Shown in pieces: positions 25,306 to 33,162 of a stretch of DNA of 37,573 bases. The position numbers were made by a program, and so were the translations under genes. The stretch is from an uncultured Eubacteriales bacterium (lineage in GTDB: Bacteria; Bacillota; Clostridia; Christensenellales; UBA1242). The stretch spans positions 1 through 37,573 of the forward strand of contig CARNVA010000015.1 in NCBI GenBank assembly GCA_949031345.1, read 5' to 3'. How positions within the stretch are numbered: the stretch's first letter is position 1; each line of letters opens with the position of its first letter. The notes below the pieces were generated by a model. That model had not been told where the DNA came from and did no database searches. It saw only the letters and a program-made list of their open reading frames with translations.

Positions 25306-25347
25306 TTGACTTTTTGCTTGTTAGGTTATACAATAGTGTTGTATAAT
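25306..25347 (+). promoter_or_regulatory. Overlapping promoters of the tail-gene array
   Basis: Promoter 1 is TTGACT (25306-25311) with TACAAT (25329-25334), spacer 17. A second possibility is TTGTTA (25318-25323) with a perfect TATAAT (25342-25347), spacer 18. Both start just after the upstream terminator and would transcribe the leader hairpin and the following gene array. Confidence 0.7.
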
Positions 25348-25350
25348 ACA

Positions 25351-25403
25351 CACCGCTATACCCTTTTTCCGTTGTATGGTGAAAAAGCAGGGTTTTAGTG
25401 GTG
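25351..25403 (+). promoter_or_regulatory. Structured leader hairpin of the tail-gene array
   Basis: Three stem segments stack. CACCGCTA (25351-25358) pairs with TAGTGGTG (25396-25403) with one wobble, ACCC (25360-25363) with GGGT (25390-25393), and TTTTTC (25364-25369) with GAAAAA (25381-25386). An 11-base loop and a 3-base bulge (GCA) remain. It begins at or a few bases after the predicted transcription starts and ends 36 bases before the first start codon. It may stabilise the mRNA or be a regulator site. No known riboswitch was recognised. Confidence 0.65.
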
Positions 25404-25439
25404 CTAAAAGTGCAGATATTAAAAAAAGAGGGAGAAATT

Positions 25440-25904
25440 ATGACTGATTTTAAAGATATTATTAAACCTAAAGAGAAAGAGAAGGAAGAGGATAACAAGA
25501 AAAGCGAAGAGGTGTTCACTCAAATTCAGAGAGAAATGCTTAAAAGCAGCATTTTAAAGATTGCAATGCTGGCAAATCAGATGAGTGAAATGTCTGGTAA
25601 TCGCGATTACAGCAGTCAGCTTGACGAGGTAAGTGGCGCTGAGGTTGTGCTTGAAAATGTTTTAAAGGGTGAAAGTGCCGAGACTAGAAAAACCTATTTT
25701 GCTGAAGCTGAAGAAAGGGCAAAGATTGAAGGGCTTACTGACATTGACATCATGGCCAAAGATGCTGTTGCTCTTAAGAAAGCGCAGATGAGCCATGCGG
25801 ATTATCACATTGACTCAACTTCAGGAAGGGTTATGGTTGACGGAAAGGAAAAGAATGCGCCTGAAGAGGAAGATGAGCTTGACGAGCCAGAGCTTTCACT
25901 TTAA
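25440..25904 (+). CDS. Tail-family protein 1 (154 aa), diverged tail
   Basis: This is the first gene of the array. The ATG at 25440 was chosen because GGGAG lies just before it; the frame is open upstream but inside the leader hairpin. A Lys/Glu-rich start (residues 8-22) is followed by the family's helical domain (about 25-135), with the subfamily A signature DIMAKDAVALKKAQ, then a short hairpin HIDSTSGRVMV. The chain ends EEEDELDEPELSL, which has the acidic block but not the YY ending of its relatives. The function is unknown. It lies nine bases before the next gene and so is co-transcribed with it. Confidence 0.85.
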   Translation: MTDFKDIIKPKEKEKEEDNKKSEEVFTQIQREMLKSSILKIAMLANQMSEMSGNRDYSSQLDEVSGAEVVLENVLKGESAETRKTYFAEAEERAKIEGLTDIDIMAKDAVALKKAQMSHADYHIDSTSGRVMVDGKEKNAPEEEDELDEPELSL

Positions 25905-25913
25905 GGAGATATA

Positions 25914-26483
25914 ATGAAATTTTTCACTGATGCCGAAGAAAAAGCTATTTTGCATGGTGTGGATGAGTGCTTCAGAATGAGAGGAAAATTTCATTCGCAA
26001 GGCATGGTCAAAGACATTTATGAAAAATATGTTTCGATGATTACAAATTCATACAAAAAAAAGCCTAGCACGACCAAGGAATATTTAACTAATATTAAGC
26101 GAAGGGCAAAGAAGGAAGCAATCAAAAGCAAGCACAAATTTGTGGAAGTGCTTGGAGATATTGTGGGATATGAAGCATACATTGTCAACATTGCCGCAAA
26201 TAATTTTCATCAATATGTAGACATTTCAAATTATGCGTCGCTTATAATTGGCAAGGAAATCATTCAAGTAAGAGGCAATCACACAATTATCATATCGGGA
26301 TGTTATGCGTTAGAATATGCACAAAAAAATCCTGAATTTGAAAAGGTGCTTGAAAAGCTTGGAATTTCTATTCATGATTTAGACCCAAGATTGAGACTTC
26401 AAAATGAAGAAAGTTTTATTGACGATGATGAGGAAGACCTCCCTGAATTAAGTGATGAATATTACAATATTCTTGGAGACTAG
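25914..26483 (+). CDS. Tail-family protein 2 (189 aa)
   Basis: This belongs to subfamily B of the array. It begins MKFFTDAEEKAILHGVDEC, an opening shared with several relatives (MK-x-F...IL-x-G-V), and has the helical domain with GDIVGYEAYIVNIAANNF in place of the subfamily A signature MAKDA. A strand-rich insert (IIGKEIIQVRGNHTIIISGCYA) makes it longer than its relatives. The C-terminus is an early form of the tail: DDDEEDLPELSDEYYNILGD, with three or four residues beyond the usual end. AAGGAGAT precedes the ATG. The function is unknown; the protein has no membrane segment and should be cytosolic. Confidence 0.87.
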   Translation: MKFFTDAEEKAILHGVDECFRMRGKFHSQGMVKDIYEKYVSMITNSYKKKPSTTKEYLTNIKRRAKKEAIKSKHKFVEVLGDIVGYEAYIVNIAANNFHQYVDISNYASLIIGKEIIQVRGNHTIIISGCYALEYAQKNPEFEKVLEKLGISIHDLDPRLRLQNEESFIDDDEEDLPELSDEYYNILGD

Positions 26484-26514
26484 GGGTTATCAGAAATAAA
26501 GAATATAAGGAAAA

Positions 26515-26540
26515 AATAGTGATGCAAACGAAGTTTGCCT
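26515..26540. repeat. Single left-half copy of the intergenic palindromic repeat
   Basis: AATAGTGATG then GCAAAC-GAA-GTTTGC (26524-26538) matches the left half of the units at 4229-4481. It ends directly at the GAGGAG ribosome binding site of the next gene, so its hairpin could affect translation there. Confidence 0.75.
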
Positions 26541-26550
26541 GAGGAGATTT

Positions 26551-28374
26551 ATGGAACAACAAGAAATGAACGCAGCAAGTTTTATTAGATTTAAGATAGC
26601 AATTCTCACTGTTGCCAGTGCAGAGCGTTTTTTTGTGGATGCTGACATTGTCGGAAGAGATTTTATCAGATTTTTATCATCTTTAGACAGCGAAGTTAAA
26701 CGCAGGTATATGGCCGATGTCGCAAACAGGTTTCATAGCTCCAATGGAAATGTTATGGGGCGTGACAATGACATGAATGAAGTGCTTGCTACAGATGCTA
26801 TTAAACTTTTCAAAGCAAAGCAAAACCGCCACCCATATTACATAAATCAAGACGGTCAGTTTATTGTAAGTGAAGACAAGGTCAAAAAGGTCAAAAAGCA
26901 AAGACCTGTCGGAAGAGAGAAAAAGCCAATTATCGAGCTTGACCCTTCTGATATCATAATCTTAAAGCCGGGCGAAAAACTTGACAGCAAAGGCAATGTT
27001 GTCCCTGAAAAGCAAAAAGAGCGTCCAATCAAAAAAAGACCAGATATGAACAGAGAGCATGCTCGCAAAATCAAAAGACCAATTATTGAGGATGAGCTTG
27101 TAAGAAAAGACCCTATAATCAAAAGACCAAGAGATATGGGAGAGCCAAGTCTTAGACCAATTTTAAACAAAGAGAAAATTTTGCAGCGTGCGACTGAAAA
27201 GAAAGAACGCAGGCAAGATGTTGCGGCTAGAGAAAAAATTAAGAAAGCTGAGGATGAGGGTGTTGTTGTCAAACCTGTTATTAGAAAAACAGAAGAAGAG
27301 AGACAACTTAGAAATCAGCCAGCAAAAGATAACCGCTCACAAGCAGAGCAAAGAATAAAAATAAACACTACAGAAACTCATAAAAGTGACATCAAAGGGC
27401 AGAGAATAATCATAAAATCGGAGATTATCATTAAGCCACGCTCTAAGAGTTTCAAAAGTGACATCTTAAAGAATATCGGAAGGTCAGAACAAAGAGTGCG
27501 ACCTTCAATTGCAAGTGTTAAAATTCAGCCTGATATAATGGCAAGACCTACTCAACAAACGGTGAGAACAAAAACTGTTGTGGCTGGGGCTCAAACAAAG
27601 CAAAACCCTCAAACAGTCTCTGTAAAAAATGTTGTAAATCAAAGGGCTGATAATGAGAGATTGACTGTAAATAAAAATTTGATAGCTGACGAAAGAATGA
27701 CTGTAAATGAAAATTCAATGGAGAATACAAAATCAACAGTTGGTGCAAATACAAGCGTTGCTGCAAATTCAAGGGCAGAGGCGATTAGACCTAGTGTAAA
27801 TCCAAGAATTGATGAAAATTCAAGGTTAATGGCTTCTTCGAGAGCGGCGGCAAAGATGGCTGTAAATTCAAGGACATCTTCCAATTCGAGACCTGCAGAG
27901 AGGACAAGAACAACCCTTTCAATGCAAAGACCTGTTCAAAGCCAAGCTTCAAGACCAAGTCAATCGAGGGCTGATTATGAAAGGCTTAGGCTTGAGAGGC
28001 AGGAAGCGTTAAGGAGAAGAGATGCTGAAAGGCGGGAATACTTTGCCAAGTTGACTGCGGCTAGAGAGGCGAGATTGAAAGAAATTCGCGAGCGTGCAGC
28101 AAGCAGGCAAACAAGCAGGCCAGCAAGAGAAAGGGTGGCACGAGAAAGAATGACCAGAGAAAGTTTAAATTCGATGCGCACACGCAGGTCCGATATGAGA
28201 ACACGCAGTTTCCCTGAAGGAATGAGTGATACTAGACGAATGATTGAACGCACTATGGAAGAACGAAGAAGGGCCACTCAAAGACGCATTGAAGAGATTA
28301 ACAAGCGTCGCGAGCTGCTTAAAAGCGGAAATAGATATAACCCACATATAACCTATGAAATACATATAGGTTGA
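26551..28374 (+). CDS. Tail-array protein 3: family domain fused to a long Arg/Lys-rich disordered region (607 aa)
   Basis: Residues 1-112 are a subfamily A domain (FIRFKIAILTVASAERFF, then MNEVLATDAIKLFKAKQ and YYINQDGQFIVS). The rest (about 115-590) is highly basic and low in complexity: Lys/Arg/Pro segments (115-230), Thr/Val/Asn-rich degenerate repeats around 380-440 (variants of VNENSxxxxRxTV) and Arg/Glu/Ala-rich helical stretches (460-590) with REARLKEIRERAASRQ. It lacks the acidic tail and ends RYNPHITYEIHIG. The opposite charge to the acidic tails of its neighbours is notable: it might bind them or nucleic acid. GAGGAG precedes the ATG. Confidence 0.85.
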   Translation: MEQQEMNAASFIRFKIAILTVASAERFFVDADIVGRDFIRFLSSLDSEVKRRYMADVANRFHSSNGNVMGRDNDMNEVLATDAIKLFKAKQNRHPYYINQDGQFIVSEDKVKKVKKQRPVGREKKPIIELDPSDIIILKPGEKLDSKGNVVPEKQKERPIKKRPDMNREHARKIKRPIIEDELVRKDPIIKRPRDMGEPSLRPILNKEKILQRATEKKERRQDVAAREKIKKAEDEGVVVKPVIRKTEEERQLRNQPAKDNRSQAEQRIKINTTETHKSDIKGQRIIIKSEIIIKPRSKSFKSDILKNIGRSEQRVRPSIASVKIQPDIMARPTQQTVRTKTVVAGAQTKQNPQTVSVKNVVNQRADNERLTVNKNLIADERMTVNENSMENTKSTVGANTSVAANSRAEAIRPSVNPRIDENSRLMASSRAAAKMAVNSRTSSNSRPAERTRTTLSMQRPVQSQASRPSQSRADYERLRLERQEALRRRDAERREYFAKLTAAREARLKEIRERAASRQTSRPARERVARERMTRESLNSMRTRRSDMRTRSFPEGMSDTRRMIERTMEERRRATQRRIEEINKRRELLKSGNRYNPHITYEIHIG

Positions 28375-28386
28375 AAAGGAGACAAT

Positions 28387-28869
28387 ATGAAATTCACTTT
28401 CTTGAAAGACGAAAAGGTAGCAATTATACACAATATTATTGAGCTTTCAGATGGCACTGTGAAAGACCTTGAGCATGCAAGCTTGGTTTACAACAGATAT
28501 AATTATTTGTTGTCATGTGCAAGTGAGCGCAATCGAATAAACTATCTTTTCAATGTAGACGAAGAAGCGACCAAGCTGTACAGAACTGATGAGATTGAAA
28601 GGTTTGAAAGTAAAAAAGACGCACTTATTTATGTCTATTCAAGAGATGCTTTAATCTTTGATAGAATTACTAATATACAGATTGACAGAGAGGGTTATAT
28701 TGTTCATGGCGGAATCATCAACAAAAATCCAGAAATGTTGTTTAGCAAATCCATTAAGAAAATGACAGTAAGTCTGGTAAACGACCCAAATTACAACACG
28801 AAGATTTCGGTGTTTGAAGATGAAGAAAATGAGGAAGAAGATCTTCCAAGCATAAGTGATGATTTTTAA
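28387..28869 (+). CDS. Tail-family protein 4 (160 aa)
   Basis: This is a subfamily B member. It starts MKFTFLKDEKVAIIHNIIEL and has the core VYSRDALIFDRI followed by the hairpin IQIDREGYIVHGG. Residues 45-60 (ASERNRINYLFNVDEEATKLY) are clearly related to the next gene (ASDRNRTSYLLKKDAESSQLY), so the two are recent relatives. The tail is EDEENEEEDLPSISDDF, ending at Phe and lacking the YYRD finish. AAAGGAG precedes the start, 12 bases after the previous stop. Function unknown. Confidence 0.88.
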   Translation: MKFTFLKDEKVAIIHNIIELSDGTVKDLEHASLVYNRYNYLLSCASERNRINYLFNVDEEATKLYRTDEIERFESKKDALIYVYSRDALIFDRITNIQIDREGYIVHGGIINKNPEMLFSKSIKKMTVSLVNDPNYNTKISVFEDEENEEEDLPSISDDF

Positions 28870-28880
28870 AAGAGGGCAAA

Positions 28881-29372
28881 ATGAAAAATTTCTTTGAAAA
28901 AGAGCTTCAAAAAGACATTTTAATTCAGATTGAAAAGATTTCTGCTGATTTTATGAACGATAATATTTCAAGTGTTAAAATCTTTGACAGTTTTGTAAAA
29001 GTTTTGAAGAAGGCAAGTGATAGAAATCGAACAAGTTATTTATTAAAAAAAGACGCAGAGTCAAGTCAACTTTATAAGAAAAACAAACACTTATATGTAA
29101 ATCAAGACAAGGCGCGCAGTTTAATAATTGGGCGTGAGGCGGTGATAATTGCAAGAGCGCTTAGCGAAAAAGTGCCTTGTCAAATAAATGATTTTGGCTT
29201 AATTGAGCTTGACAACAAGCCAGTGGAAGATTCGGCAGACTTTTTTGTGAGAGTTAAAAAAATGACTACTGAATATCATGACAGTGCAATTGACGCTGCA
29301 ATAAACCAAAAAACATTGTTTGATGAAGATGATGAAGAGCTACCAAGTCTTGACGAGGATTACTTTTCTTAA
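28881..29372 (+). CDS. Tail-family protein 5 (163 aa)
   Basis: This is a subfamily B member most similar to the preceding protein through the block ASDRNRTSYLLKKDAESSQLY. The core reads IIGREAVIIARALSEKVPCQINDFGLIEL, then a second helical stretch VKKMTTEYHDSAIDAAINQK (the previous protein has IKKMTVSLVND at this place). The tail is FDEDDEELPSLDEDYFS. GAGGGCAAA precedes the ATG and the gap to the previous gene is 11 bases, so they are co-transcribed. Function unknown. Confidence 0.88.
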   Translation: MKNFFEKELQKDILIQIEKISADFMNDNISSVKIFDSFVKVLKKASDRNRTSYLLKKDAESSQLYKKNKHLYVNQDKARSLIIGREAVIIARALSEKVPCQINDFGLIELDNKPVEDSADFFVRVKKMTTEYHDSAIDAAINQKTLFDEDDEELPSLDEDYFS

Positions 29373-29384
29373 AAATGAGGAAAT

Positions 29385-29834
29385 ATGAGCAGAAATTGGA
29401 ATTTAGTTTTTTATAATGAAGGCGAGGCAAGTTTTATTGCAATGAATATCCTTTGCATCCGCATAGAAAATAAAGATGGCTATATTGATGCCTATGAGGT
29501 AGTTGAGCTTCACGACAGATTTATGGCTTCTCTTTCAAATAAGGAAAGAAAGGCCTATAAAGCTGAAGTCTCAAGAAGAGCCAAGCTTCAAGAAAACATT
29601 GACAAAATGAATAAAGAAAAATGTTATGATGTTGACATTATCAGCCTTGATGCGCTTGATATGTATAAAGCTAAACAAGAGGGGAGAGGTTATCATTACG
29701 ATAAAAAAACAAAAACAATTAAATTTGACGAACAATTTAAGTCAAAAGCAAGAGATACTTCAATGACTGATGACGGCTTTGAGTATGACAGAGAAGATTT
29801 GCCAAGTATTGATGATGAGTATTATAGAGATTGA
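29385..29834 (+). CDS. Tail-family protein 6 (149 aa)
   Basis: This is a subfamily A member. The domain has ELHDRFMASLSNKERKAYKAEVSRRAK, then DVDIISLDALDMYKAKQ and the hairpin YHYDKKTKTIKFDE. In length and pattern it is close to the N-terminal domain of the 607-aa protein. The tail EYDREDLPSIDDEYYRD is complete. GAGGAAAT precedes the ATG, 12 bases from the previous gene. The product is cytosolic and of unknown function. Confidence 0.88.
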   Translation: MSRNWNLVFYNEGEASFIAMNILCIRIENKDGYIDAYEVVELHDRFMASLSNKERKAYKAEVSRRAKLQENIDKMNKEKCYDVDIISLDALDMYKAKQEGRGYHYDKKTKTIKFDEQFKSKARDTSMTDDGFEYDREDLPSIDDEYYRD

Positions 29835-29897
29835 TTTTATTTAGATTTTTCTAAGCTGAAATATTGCATGAAATTAAGAATTTTAAAGGAGTATATT

Positions 29898-30503
29898 ATG
29901 AAAGATAAGACAAAAGGGAAACTGCTTAAAACTAAGGGCATTATCAAAAAGATATGTGCATGGTTTCCAGTAGCGATGATTGTAGGTGGCTTTGTTGGCT
30001 TTACTGGAATGTTTGCATGCGGCGTATACATGGCGACTGGAGCGCAAAAAGAGTTTAAAAATACAGAAATTTTTGCAGAGGCTTATTCTGAAAGATATGA
30101 AGAATATGAAAGTCTTTATAAGTCTGGCGAAATGAATGTCTATACCTACAACAACAAAATGGAATATTTAGAGTCTGATAAGTTTGTTAAAGATGTCATG
30201 AACGAGGCCGGTGAGGCAGCAGAGCCTTACATAGAGAAGAAGAAAATTGGCACGGCAGTCGCAAGTTGTAGTGTGCTTCCGGTTGCGGCTATTTTCGGCG
30301 GATTGGGCTTGATTTTTAGAGGCACAATTGGAAATATTACTGAATCAGCTGAAGACGACCTTCAAGAAGCAAATAGGCTGTTGGCACCTTATGTTCCACC
30401 AGTTGTTCCGCCACCAACTAAAACAAATAATAATAATGCCAGCGAGCTTGGAGAAGATGAAGAAGAGCTTCCAAGCATTGACGATGAATATTACAGAGAC
30501 TAA
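29898..30503 (+). CDS. Tail-family protein 7: two-helix membrane protein with the same tail (201 aa)
   Basis: The ATG at 29898 was chosen because AAAGGAG precedes it. A basic start (KDKTKGKLLKTKGIIKK) is followed by a membrane helix (about 18-42, WFPVAMIVGGFVGFTGMFACGVY), an outside loop rich in Tyr/Glu, Lys-Lys-Lys, a second helix (about 118-142, GTAVASCSVLPVAAIFGGLGLIF), a Pro-rich linker (PYVPPVVPPP), Asn run and the full tail EDEEELPSIDDEYYRD. By the positive-inside rule both ends face the cytoplasm, so the tail is inside the cell. It does not have the helical family domain; only the tail is shared. This argues that the tail is a module in its own right. It may serve as a membrane recruit or anchor for whatever binds tails. 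Confidence 0.88.
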   Translation: MKDKTKGKLLKTKGIIKKICAWFPVAMIVGGFVGFTGMFACGVYMATGAQKEFKNTEIFAEAYSERYEEYESLYKSGEMNVYTYNNKMEYLESDKFVKDVMNEAGEAAEPYIEKKKIGTAVASCSVLPVAAIFGGLGLIFRGTIGNITESAEDDLQEANRLLAPYVPPVVPPPTKTNNNNASELGEDEEELPSIDDEYYRD

Positions 30504-30558
30504 AAGTTTTGGATAGTTTGCGGCATGCTTGAAAAAAGATAGTTTTTGGGGGCGTGAT

Positions 30559-30993
30559 GTGAAATATTTTAATAAAAAAGGAAGATTATTGATTCTTGAT
30601 GGCGTAAAAAAATACGCTAAAAAAGCTCACAACGCAGAGGTTGTTGACAGTGAGCCTTATATTAAGGCTTATATGAATTTTATAAAAAAAACAGATAGCG
30701 AAGTTTTAATGATGCATTTTGACAACAATTTTTATGACGAGATGGTGCTTTTGCATAAATATAAGGTAGATAAAAATGATGTGTATGCTTGGGTTTATGG
30801 AAAACTTTGCTATCTTGTTGGAAGGGCTTTAAATGAAGGTATATCCTGCAATATGAGCAAATATGGGTCCATCATTATTGAAGACAAACTGGTGACAGCG
30901 TTAAGTGAATTTCATTTTATTTCTGAAAAAGATAAAATTTTTGAAGAAGACGAGGAAGAGCTTCCAAGCATTGATGAATATTACAACAGCTGA
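30559..30993 (+). CDS. Tail-family protein 8 (144 aa), GTG start
   Basis: The GTG at 30559 was preferred over the TTG at 30529. GGGGG lies six bases before it, and the resulting start MKYFNKKGRLLILDGVKK aligns with tail-family protein 2 (MKFFTDAEEKAILHGV). This is a subfamily B member with the core VYGKLCYLVGRALNEGISCNMSKYGSIIIED. The tail is EEDEEELPSIDEYYNS, one residue shorter than the consensus. It lies within the array, 55 bases after the membrane protein. Function unknown. Confidence 0.85.
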   Translation: MKYFNKKGRLLILDGVKKYAKKAHNAEVVDSEPYIKAYMNFIKKTDSEVLMMHFDNNFYDEMVLLHKYKVDKNDVYAWVYGKLCYLVGRALNEGISCNMSKYGSIIIEDKLVTALSEFHFISEKDKIFEEDEEELPSIDEYYNS

Positions 30994-31010
30994 ATTTAAA
31001 GAGGAGAGTT

Positions 31011-31475
31011 ATGATTGATCCAGTAGAGCTTGCTAAAGCGAAAGAAATTTTAGAACAAAATATTTTTGATATAGCCATAGAGAAGAAATACAAGACAAAT
31101 ATTACAGAAATTTCACTGGCTGTTGACTTTTATTTTGAATGGCTTAAAACGATTGGAGCAAGAAAGTTTCATTTATATATGAAAACTGTCGATAAACGCA
31201 TTAGTGAAAGTTATAGAGAAGCCATTCGTGGAGAAGGAAAAAGTGTCGGAATGAATGAAGTGATGGCACTTGATGCTTTAGAAATATTTTTGGCAGAGAA
31301 AAATCGCATTAAATACAAACTTGACATCAAGGGTAATCTTAAGTTTGCAAAGACAATATTTGAGAAAAAAGAGACAACTAAGCCTACGAAGAAAGAGATA
31401 AGCAAGCTGGGTGATGGCTTTGAAGAGGACAGCGAGGAGCTTCCTAGCATTGATGATTATTTCAATAATAAGTGA
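31011..31475 (+). CDS. Tail-family protein 9 (154 aa)
   Basis: This is a subfamily A member. The domain has ISLAVDFYFEWLKTIGARKFHLYMKTVDKR, then NEVMALDALEIFLAEKNR and the hairpin KLDIKGNLKFAK. A Lys/Thr-rich linker leads to the tail EEDSEELPSIDDYFNNK. AGAGGAGAG precedes the ATG, 17 bases after the previous stop. The tail's final residues differ (DYFNNK for DEYYRD). Function unknown. Confidence 0.88.
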   Translation: MIDPVELAKAKEILEQNIFDIAIEKKYKTNITEISLAVDFYFEWLKTIGARKFHLYMKTVDKRISESYREAIRGEGKSVGMNEVMALDALEIFLAEKNRIKYKLDIKGNLKFAKTIFEKKETTKPTKKEISKLGDGFEEDSEELPSIDDYFNNK

Positions 31476-31491
31476 ATTTTAAGGAGAAAAG

Positions 31492-31872
31492 ATGTATTTA
31501 ACCTTGCATGATAGAATAAGATTGAAAGAGTCGATAGAAAGACTTTTGTCTGTAAATCAAAAGTATATAGACCCTTCAAAGTTAGGAGAGAATTTTATCG
31601 ACTTTTTGAGTAATCAAACAGAAAAAGAGTTGTCAAGCTATTTTAGATATACTGAGGAATGTGTTGCTACAAACAGAAATCATGGATTTAATATTACACA
31701 ATTTGATATTATGGCCAAAGACGCTTTTCGTGTTTTTGATGAAAGTCAAAAAGGAAATAAGGTTATTTTGGAAGAGGGTAAAATAATTTTGAAAAGAAAT
31801 GAAAATGAAATAATATTTGAAGAAGACGAGGAAGAGCTTCCAAGCATAGAGGACGAATACTATAAAGACTAA
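31492..31872 (+). CDS. Tail-family protein 10 (126 aa)
   Basis: This is a compact subfamily A member. It has ENFIDFLSNQTEKELSSYFRY, then QFDIMAKDAFRVFDESQK and a short hairpin VILEEGKIILKRN, with almost no linker before the tail EEDEEELPSIEDEYYKD. It defines the minimal domain-plus-tail architecture. AAGGAG precedes the ATG, 16 bases after the previous gene. The 87 bases after it (31873-31959) have no ORF and are more GC-rich than their surroundings. Confidence 0.87.
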   Translation: MYLTLHDRIRLKESIERLLSVNQKYIDPSKLGENFIDFLSNQTEKELSSYFRYTEECVATNRNHGFNITQFDIMAKDAFRVFDESQKGNKVILEEGKIILKRNENEIIFEEDEEELPSIEDEYYKD

Positions 31873-31959
31873 AGAAGTTTAGGTTTAATGCAGGAAATGA
31901 ATGCGTAAGTAGGACTTTACAGCAAGGCGTGTGCACAAGGCAGGCGAAAGGAGATTATT

Positions 31960-32496
31960 ATGGGAAATGAGATTTTTAATGACGCGGAGAAAGAATTTAT
32001 TTTGTCAGGAATTGAAATTATTTCGCATGTGCAACTGAATGATTTTAATGCAGATAATGGTAAAATTTATGAATATTATCTGTCTTATATCAGCAGCATG
32101 CCAGATGATGTATTTGCCAGGTATAAACATGCAGCTGAAAAAGAAGTCTTTTTGATAATGTTTGAAGAGCCTAAAGTATATGAAAACAAATTGACAGCTA
32201 TGTCCACCATTTATGGAAGGCATGCTTACTTTATTTGGAGAGCTGCTTTTGAAGGCGACAAGTGTAAAATTGATAAAGAAGGAAAGCTGGTTTATTACTC
32301 ACAAGATCAGAGTCTGCCACCAACGATTATTGCAAATAATCGAAGTGGGGCTTATCGAATGTTGAAAGACCATCTTAAAAGACCTTTGCAAATGAATTTA
32401 TCAAAAATGAATGTTTCAGACCCGCAGCAGACGGTTTTTCAGGATGAAGATGAACAGGAGCTTCCTGCGCTTGACGAGGAGTATTATAGAAATTAG
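31960..32496 (+). CDS. Tail-family protein 11 (178 aa)
   Basis: This is a subfamily B member starting MGNEIFNDAEKEFILSGIEII. The core is TIYGRHAYFIWRAAFEGDKCKIDKEGKLVYY, the clearest example of the helix and hairpin shared by the family. A longer basic stretch (residues 125-160) precedes the tail QDEDEQELPALDEEYYRN. AAAGGAG precedes the ATG. Function unknown. The next gene is 132 bases away, a gap that contains an AAACAA/TTGTTT hairpin near 32572 but no clear promoter. Confidence 0.87.
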   Translation: MGNEIFNDAEKEFILSGIEIISHVQLNDFNADNGKIYEYYLSYISSMPDDVFARYKHAAEKEVFLIMFEEPKVYENKLTAMSTIYGRHAYFIWRAAFEGDKCKIDKEGKLVYYSQDQSLPPTIIANNRSGAYRMLKDHLKRPLQMNLSKMNVSDPQQTVFQDEDEQELPALDEEYYRN

Positions 32497-32628
32497 TTGG
32501 CTGTAAAATGCAAAGTTTTAATCATTTAAGCAGTTGAAATTAAACATTCGGGAAGTTAACTTTGGCAAATCAAACAATTTTGGTTGTTTAGGATTGCAAG
32601 GGCTATCGGGCTAGATAAAGGAGATAAT

Positions 32629-33042
32629 ATGGAAAATAGACATTTTACCGAACCTGCGATATTTTTACTCTGCAGTGCTTTACAAAATCTGCTTAAAAAC
32701 AAAACTGGAATCAACAGGGCGGAAATGCATGAAAAAATGCTTAATAATTATTTAGAGTTTTTTAATTCTGTTGAAGAAGAGGATTGCAACCTATATATTT
32801 CCAGAATGAAAGAAGCTGGCATTTCTTTTCAAGACCAATTCAAAGTTATGGCATTAGACGCTTATCGACTTTATTATGCCATGGTTAGACACAAAGTCTG
32901 TGGTATAGAGGGTGGTGTGATTACTATTGAGGATGAAAAGATTTTCCTAGGTGAAGAGAGCGGGAAGTTTTCTTTTGAAAATGGTTTTGAAGAAGATGAA
33001 GAAGAGCTTCCTGAGCTTGATGATGCGTATTATCGTGATTAA
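32629..33042 (+). CDS. Tail-family protein 12 (137 aa)
   Basis: The ATG at 32629 was chosen because AAAGGAG stands seven bases before it; the frame is open 15 codons further up. This is a subfamily A member with EKMLNNYLEFFNSVEEEDCNLYISRMKEAG, then QFKVMALDAYRLYYAMVRH. The tail is EEDEEELPELDDAYYRD, identical to that of the next protein, and the DNA encoding it belongs to an 86-base direct repeat. Function unknown. Confidence 0.87.
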   Translation: MENRHFTEPAIFLLCSALQNLLKNKTGINRAEMHEKMLNNYLEFFNSVEEEDCNLYISRMKEAGISFQDQFKVMALDAYRLYYAMVRHKVCGIEGGVITIEDEKIFLGEESGKFSFENGFEEDEEELPELDDAYYRD

Positions 33043-33071
33043 AGTGTTTTGTCATTGTCTTTCAAATTAAG
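32986..33071 (+). repeat. 86-bp direct repeat, copy 1 (gene 3' end and downstream)
   Basis: It begins at the TTTGAAGAAGATG that encodes the start of the tail, runs through the stop codon and covers 29 bases beyond it. Copy 2 is at 33505-33590 and differs at only two positions, both outside the coding part. Confidence 0.95.
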
Positions 33072-33162
33072 GAAATGATAAAAACAACCTAAAAGAAAAA
33101 CCATACTATATTCAGAGGTAAATTTTTTAAGGACAAAATTCAAAATCAGTTATGGAGGAGAA

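Noticed and set aside
26856..28277. Long minus-strand frames opposite the 607-aa gene
   Set aside because: They mirror the biased codon use of the Arg/Lys-rich coding strand and lack ribosome binding sites.
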